Of a stretch of 8,613 nt of DNA, positions 4,900 through 8,613 are shown piece by piece. This DNA comes from Lachnospiraceae bacterium (GTDB lineage: Bacteria; Bacillota_A; Clostridia; Lachnospirales; Lachnospiraceae), in NCBI GenBank assembly GCA_017652545.1, contig JAGCAV010000493.1, positions 1 through 8,613 of the forward strand, in the 5' to 3' direction. Made by a program: the position numbers and the translations under genes. Numbering within the stretch: the first letter of the stretch is position 1; each line of letters begins with the position of its first letter. Under the pieces are notes generated by a model that had not been told where the DNA came from, searched no databases, and saw only the letters and a program-made list of their open reading frames with translations.

Positions 4900-6830
4900 G
4901 GCTGCAGCACCAGGTTCTTTTCAAAACCCGTGCTTCCCTTCATGTCAAAGCCGACCACAAAATCAGCGCCGGCCAGGTACATCTCGTCATCGATGTACAG
5001 TCCCCGCATGGTGTCATACGAAACATTTCCGTTCAGCATGTCCTCATAGAAGTCGTAGAGGAGCACCCGCTCAAACCCGCTCTCCCTGTCATAGGTAAAC
5101 GCCATGTACCGGTTGTCGCAGAAAAAGCCGATCAGGTTCTTTTTCCCGTTTGCCAGAATGGCTTTGTAGTCGTCGATCGCGGGACACCAGGTGATGCCGT
5201 CCATCACAAACCGGCCGCATTCCTTCACATCCGTCGGGTCAGAGATGTCAAACATGGAAAGCTTCAGCCCGGTCGTGCTGCCGGTAAACTCATCCGCCTC
5301 ATATCCGATCCCCAGCAGCAGGCCGTCTCCGTACGGATGCAGGTAGGAAGAAAAGCCGCTGATCTTCAGTTCTCCGGTCAGTTGCGGGTGATCGGGATCG
5401 GACAGATCAGCCGTAAACAGCGGGTCGGTATTTCGGAAAGTCACGAAATAGACCGTATCTCCGAAAAATCTTGCTGAGCGGATCTCTTCGTTCTCCGCTA
5501 TGTCATACAGTCTTGCGCGTCTCTGCAGATTCTCATCGAGGATATAAAGAGAGTTATGGCGTACCCAGTGATCATCCGCATAGTATCCCAGTCCGAAAAG
5601 ATCGCTGAGCGCCTCAAGCAGCGCACCGGTGTCGCTGCCCATATAGGTTGTAAGCACCCGGAGATTCCCCTGGTATTCATCAATGGAGAAAGAATCGTTG
5701 AGATATCCCTTTACACGGGCTGCAGCCTTTCCTTCGATCCGGCCGTCTTCAAACGCGAACCTTACGATCTCCGTGCGTTCCTGTGAACCTGACCAGGACT
5801 GGTTCATGATATACAGGCTGCCTGTCGTAACATACATGGTTTCTGCGCCCGAGACCATGACCTTTGAATCGATCACCCTGTCCGGTTCAGCGGTGGAAAC
5901 GGATGAAACGATCAGATATGCGCTGTTCGTCACATATTCCGGAATGCAGATCTTTCCCGGTTCGATATCCTCCCCGTTTACAACGGGCGTGATCCTCTTC
6001 AGGCTTTCCTCATATGTCACATCGTAAAGGTCAATGTACTGAGTGGAGTAGATATACACATGGTCTCCCACCTTCCGGGACTGTTTATAGGCGCCGTCCT
6101 GCCATACGCTGCCTTTGGACACCGGAGCACTTCGGTCCGCAATGTCATAGGTGCAGGCAACGACAGAGTCCTTCCATGTGTATGCCCAGTCATCGCTGTC
6201 TGTCCGTTCACTCTTTGACAGGATCACGACCAGTGTATCCCCATCCACGTACATGTCTTCCGCATGCATCGTCACACGATAGGAACCGTCGTCCTTTTCC
6301 GTAAGGTCTGTGCGGCTGACATAGGTGCTGTCCGCGCCGTCCGCCTTCACGATCAGCAGCTCCCGGCCGTCTTTGAGCACATAGATATACCTGCCGTCCG
6401 TTTTGACGATATCCGCCTCATCCACCTGGTCATCGCGCAGATTGGTGGAGGAATAGTCCGGGGCTGCCGTATCCATGGCAGCTGCCGCCTGTTTGGCATT
6501 TGACTCAACGCGGGCGCTGCCGGTATCCATACTCGCGCTCTCCTCGAGGGCATACATCCCATCGAGCACTTCATAGTCATAGTACCTGCGCTGAGCGCTG
6601 TTCAGGGCCTCATAGACTTCCTTATAATCAGAAGCAAACCGAAGGCCTTTTGTGACCACTTCCTCCGTTTCTTCGGCAAGAATCTGCGCGCTTTCCGTCG
6701 TGATCTCCGTTTCCTCACTCAGGAAAAGATCTTCTGCGGCTTCTTCCCCAAAAGCCATGCCGGAAAGGAATACGCAGCCGGCCATCAGGCAGGCCGTGAT
6801 CGCCTGAAGCTTCTTATTTCCTTTTCTCAT
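4896..6830 (-). CDS. Secreted beta-propeller domain protein, function unknown
   Basis: This 644-residue exported protein belongs to the family of secreted proteins with a C-terminal beta-propeller (Beta_propel domain) common in Clostridia and archaea. The N-terminus has basic residues and a hydrophobic stretch with a likely signal-peptidase-I site AFG|EE (28/29). MAGC at 16-19 looks like a weak lipobox, but the hydrophobic stretch continues past the cysteine, so I prefer secretion. An acidic linker (30-60) and a short region with RFASDYKEVYEALNS follow. The family hallmark YSSTN...QVDEADIVKTDGRYIYV sits at 126-151. The remainder shows repeated strand blades (for example VDGDTLVVIL, YLIVSSVST, LYILDENLQ, VYFVTFRNTDPLFTADL). 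The ATG at 6830 is preceded by AGGAGG with a 7-nt gap. Its role is not known; a protein-interaction or inhibitor-like surface protein is possible. No functional link to the thiamine operon is visible. Confidence 0.88.
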   Translation of the reverse strand: MRKGNKKLQAITACLMAGCVFLSGMAFGEEAAEDLFLSEETEITTESAQILAEETEEVVTKGLRFASDYKEVYEALNSAQRRYYDYEVLDGMYALEESASMDTGSARVESNAKQAAAAMDTAAPDYSSTNLRDDQVDEADIVKTDGRYIYVLKDGRELLIVKADGADSTYVSRTDLTEKDDGSYRVTMHAEDMYVDGDTLVVILSKSERTDSDDWAYTWKDSVVACTYDIADRSAPVSKGSVWQDGAYKQSRKVGDHVYIYSTQYIDLYDVTYEESLKRITPVVNGEDIEPGKICIPEYVTNSAYLIVSSVSTAEPDRVIDSKVMVSGAETMYVTTGSLYIMNQSWSGSQERTEIVRFAFEDGRIEGKAAARVKGYLNDSFSIDEYQGNLRVLTTYMGSDTGALLEALSDLFGLGYYADDHWVRHNSLYILDENLQRRARLYDIAENEEIRSARFFGDTVYFVTFRNTDPLFTADLSDPDHPQLTGELKISGFSSYLHPYGDGLLLGIGYEADEFTGSTTGLKLSMFDISDPTDVKECGRFVMDGITWCPAIDDYKAILANGKKNLIGFFCDNRYMAFTYDRESGFERVLLYDFYEDMLNGNVSYDTMRGLYIDDEMYLAGADFVVGFDMKGSTGFEKNLVLQP

Positions 6831-6836
6831 GTGTCA

Positions 6837-6843
6837 ACCTCCT
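6837..6843 (-). promoter_or_regulatory. Ribosome binding site of the beta-propeller gene
   Basis: The minus strand reads CAGGAGGTTGACAC before the ATG at 6830, with AGGAGG 7 nt from the start. It fixes the start directly ahead of the signal peptide. Confidence 0.8.
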
Positions 6844-6939
6844 GCTCATTCGTCCGTATCCGGAGATTTATGCTGCAAGTCCGGATGTTTCCCGCCAGGC
6901 GGGCATGGGTTAAGGTATGCATTCATACATCCATAAATC

Positions 6940-6948
6940 ATCATACCA
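6940..6948 (-). promoter_or_regulatory. Possible extended -10 promoter for the beta-propeller gene
   Basis: On the minus strand TGGTATGAT is an extended -10 (TGN then TATGAT). No good -35 is seen at 16-18 bp upstream, where the sequence is A/T-rich. The start would lie near 6933, giving a leader of about 100 nt that contains two hairpins. This is a tentative call from motif only. Confidence 0.4.
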
Positions 6949-7044
6949 GATAATCTGCCGGAAAAATCAGGAAAACCGGAAAAAGCCCGAAAAGAAATCT
7001 TAAAATGCCATTTCCCGGAAAGCCGCCGTTCCCGTATGAGCGGA

Positions 7045-7073
7045 TGGACGGGAAAGCACAGGCATGCTATGAT
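7045..7073 (+). promoter_or_regulatory. Predicted promoter of the flippase-like gene
   Basis: TGGACG (7045-7050, 4 of 6 for a -35) is followed by a 17-bp spacer and TATGAT (7068-7073), with TG at 7065-7066 making an extended -10. Transcription would start near 7080, only about 26 nt before the ATG at 7106, leaving room just for the ribosome site AAAGGA (7093-7098). Confidence 0.6.
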
Positions 7074-7105
7074 GAAGTCACCTTGTATGAGCAAAGGACT
7101 CCGAT

Positions 7106-8170
7106 ATGAAAAAGATCAACAAACGTGTTTTCTGGTCGGTCGTGACGCTGATCCTGGCCGTCCTGACCGTCTTTCTTGTTTTCAGAAGCAGCGGCATGAC
7201 ATTTGCCGAGCTGCTGCAGGTTCTTGAAAAAGCAGACCGGAAATGGATGCTTCCGGCTGCCGTATGTTCCCTCGGAATCGTTGCATTCGAGGGGGAAGCC
7301 GTTCTGACCATTCTGCAAAGAGCGGGTTACCGGCAAAAACAGCGTCGGGGATTCGTGTATGCCGCAGCCGACTGTTACTTCTCCGCCATCACGCCGTCCG
7401 CTACCGGCGGACAGCCTGCCAGCGCATTCTTCATGATGAAGGACGGGGTTCCTGCAGCTGTCACCACCGCGTGCCTGCTTGCCAACCTGGTCATGTATAA
7501 CGCGGCGATCCTGACCATCGGAATCGCCTGTATTCTGCTGCGCCCGGAACTCTTCTTTCATTTTCAGCCGGGCTGCCGGCTTCTGATCATTCTGGGAATT
7601 CTGGTTCTCTCCGTTATGGGGCTGATCTTTTTCGGACTGCTGTGGCGGCAGAAGATCCTGGAGCGGGTCTCACTCGCCGTCATCCGCTTTCTCGCGGGGA
7701 TCCGTCTGATGCGTTACCCGGAAAGATGGCAGGAACGGCTGCGTCTGGCCATGCTGGATTATAAGGCCTGTGTCGATCTCCTGTCGGGCTCAAAGCGGAT
7801 GTGGATCAAGGCGTATTTCTTCAATCTGATGCAGCGTGTCTGCCAGTTCCTGGTCACTGTTTTTGTCTACCTGGCGATCAGCGGCAGCGGTGAGACCCTG
7901 AAAAACACCTCTCCCCTGCAGCTGATCAATCTCTGGGCGACCCAGTGTTTTGTCTCGCTTGGCGCCAACTGCGTTCCGATTCCCGGATCCATGGGTGTCA
8001 CGGATTATCTGATGCTGGACGGGTACCTGAATCTGATGGACCGGCAGGCTGCCTACCGGCTTCAGATCCTCACCAGAGGACTGTCCTTTTACTTCTGTGT
8101 CCTCCTGAGCGGCGTGGTCGTGCTGTTCGCCTATATGAAGTTCCATTCGCGCAAAAAAGCAAGTCAATGA
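7106..8170 (+). CDS. Flippase-like integral membrane protein (LPG-synthase TM / UPF0104 family)
   Basis: This 354-residue polytopic protein has the lysylphosphatidylglycerol-synthase transmembrane domain (UPF0104, YbhN-type). The family motifs are AITPSATGGQP at 94-104 and PIPGSMGVTD at 291-300, both in their usual places. Hydrophobic spans lie near 9-26, 47-66, 118-145, 157-180, 242-258, 272-290 and 325-344. It lacks the C-terminal cytosolic aminoacyl-transferase (DUF2156) domain of MprF, so it is unlikely to make lysyl-PG; stand-alone members are thought to be lipid flippases or envelope-lipid transporters. The ATG at 7106 has AAAGGA 7 nt upstream. It is a single-gene unit: its own promoter is just upstream and a terminator lies 20 nt past the stop. 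It is divergent from the beta-propeller gene. The substrate cannot be named from sequence. Confidence 0.88.
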   Translation: MKKINKRVFWSVVTLILAVLTVFLVFRSSGMTFAELLQVLEKADRKWMLPAAVCSLGIVAFEGEAVLTILQRAGYRQKQRRGFVYAAADCYFSAITPSATGGQPASAFFMMKDGVPAAVTTACLLANLVMYNAAILTIGIACILLRPELFFHFQPGCRLLIILGILVLSVMGLIFFGLLWRQKILERVSLAVIRFLAGIRLMRYPERWQERLRLAMLDYKACVDLLSGSKRMWIKAYFFNLMQRVCQFLVTVFVYLAISGSGETLKNTSPLQLINLWATQCFVSLGANCVPIPGSMGVTDYLMLDGYLNLMDRQAAYRLQILTRGLSFYFCVLLSGVVVLFAYMKFHSRKKASQ

Positions 8171-8189
8171 GTCCAAATGAAAGCCGGTC

Positions 8190-8216
8190 AAAAAAAAGCG
8201 CCCGAAGGCGCTTTTT
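8190..8216. terminator. Bidirectional intrinsic terminator between convergent genes
   Basis: AGCGCC (8197-8202) pairs with GGCGCT (8207-8212) around a CGAA loop, extended by an A-run (8190-8197) and a T-run (8212-8216). It ends the + strand flippase-like gene with T5. On the - strand it gives T8 for the convergent gene whose stop is at 8257-8255. This is a typical shared terminator. Confidence 0.88.
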
Positions 8217-8254
8217 CTGTGTTCATTATTTAATTAATAACCTGATCCCGCTGC

Positions 8255-8613
8255 TTACTGAGCGGTCACAGTGACGGGCGGATCCACGACCTCTTTCAGT
8301 CTCATGACATAACAGCAGGTGTAATTAAGATACGGGGTCGGACCCATCCACCGCTCATAGGGCGCGCCTTCACCGGATCTGCTGCAGAAAGCGTGACCTG
8401 TATCAAATGAGAGCATATTTCCGAGATAGACATTCACATGCACGATGCTCTTGTAGATCAGAATATCGCCGGGCTGAATGCTGTTGTCCGCTATCCCGTC
8501 CTGAACTTTTTTGAAGACCGGTATCACGTCAAAATACCGCCGGGCATCTGCCTCTGCCTGTGCGCCGAACCAGTTAATGCCTCCCCTGGCGCCAAACCAG
8601 CGGACCCCTTCCG
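8255..8613 (-). CDS. Possible NlpC/P60- or CHAP-like cell-wall hydrolase, C-terminal part (5' end outside window)
   Basis: The reading frame is open from the right edge to the TAA at 8257-8255, giving 118 visible residues. There is a GTG at 8527, but the frame continues upstream of it with good protein-like sequence (GVRWFGARGGINWFGAQAEA), so that is not the true start. The pattern IQPGDILIYK, then HVNVYLGN, then SFDTGHAF, with a closing YVMRLKE, resembles the C-terminal half of papain-like peptidoglycan hydrolases: a GD(I/V) turn, a candidate catalytic His in HVNVYLG (the HV near residue 60 of the visible part), and a final strand. The catalytic cysteine, if present, would lie beyond the window. 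The last residues VVDPPVTVTAQ look like a short tail. The family call is tentative; this could also be a non-catalytic relative. Confidence 0.55.
   Translation of the reverse strand, partial: EGVRWFGARGGINWFGAQAEADARRYFDVIPVFKKVQDGIADNSIQPGDILIYKSIVHVNVYLGNMLSFDTGHAFCSRSGEGAPYERWMGPTPYLNYTCCYVMRLKEVVDPPVTVTAQ

Noticed and set aside
4478..4924. - strand open frame of 148 codons across the riboswitch leader
   Set aside because: It runs through the TPP aptamer and the terminator, which explain the sequence better. Only its downstream ATG near 4623 is kept as a weak leader-ORF note.
4893..5477. + strand open frame opposite the beta-propeller gene
   Set aside because: Antisense to a well-supported coding region; no recognisable domain and no good ribosome site.
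6914..6947. GGTATG/CATACC inverted repeat near the beta-propeller promoter as an operator
   Set aside because: Six-base arms separated by 22 nt in AT-rich sequence are expected by chance; no further symmetry was seen.
7067..7561. - strand open frame opposite the start of the flippase-like gene
   Set aside because: Antisense to a clear membrane protein gene; composition is that of a mirrored frame.

Overview
The window looks like chromosome from a moderately GC-rich Gram-positive Clostridia, most plausibly a Lachnospiraceae-type organism. This is inferred from strong AGGAGG-type ribosome binding sites, a lipoteichoic-acid-synthase-family gene, a clostridial-style secreted beta-propeller protein and short T-tailed terminators. 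No mobile-element genes, tRNAs, rRNAs or CRISPR arrays were seen. Only one protein gene (7106-8170) is on the + strand; the rest are on the - strand.

From left to right: (1) 1-1392 (-), the 5' part of an LTA-synthase/sulfatase-fold membrane protein. It runs off the left edge and carries an apparent one-base deletion in an A-run at 71-73. (2) 1655-4527 (-), a four-gene thiamine-related uptake operon. In transcription order it encodes an MTH1187/YkoF-type thiamine-binding protein, a ThiX-like permease (TTG start), a ThiY-like NMT1/THI5 binding protein and a ThiZ-like ATPase, and it ends at a hairpin terminator at 1579-1617. (3) 4528-4899, its regulatory leader: a sigma-A promoter whose -35 box contains the stop codon of the upstream gene, a TPP riboswitch that starts almost at the predicted +1, an intrinsic terminator as expression platform, and then an unexplained, palindrome-rich structured segment of about 130 nt. 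(4) 4896-6830 (-), a secreted beta-propeller protein of unknown function. (5) 7106-8170 (+), a polytopic flippase-like protein with the LPG-synthase transmembrane fold, divergent from the beta-propeller gene. (6) A bidirectional terminator at 8190-8216. (7) 8255-8613 (-), the C-terminal part of a possible NlpC/P60- or CHAP-like cell-wall hydrolase that continues off the right edge.

The coherent system is the TPP-repressed importer. When cellular TPP is high, the aptamer should favour the terminator and shut off the binding protein, permease and ATPase. When TPP is low, the cell would import a thiamine precursor (HMP or formylaminopyrimidine, by homology to ThiXYZ/THI5) or thiamine itself. The surrounding genes are envelope functions with no evident link to thiamine. 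I found no wholly new multi-gene system. The most unusual items are the structured segment between the riboswitch terminator and the first gene, the insertion in the ATPase, the binding protein without a lipobox, and the LTA-synthase frameshift.
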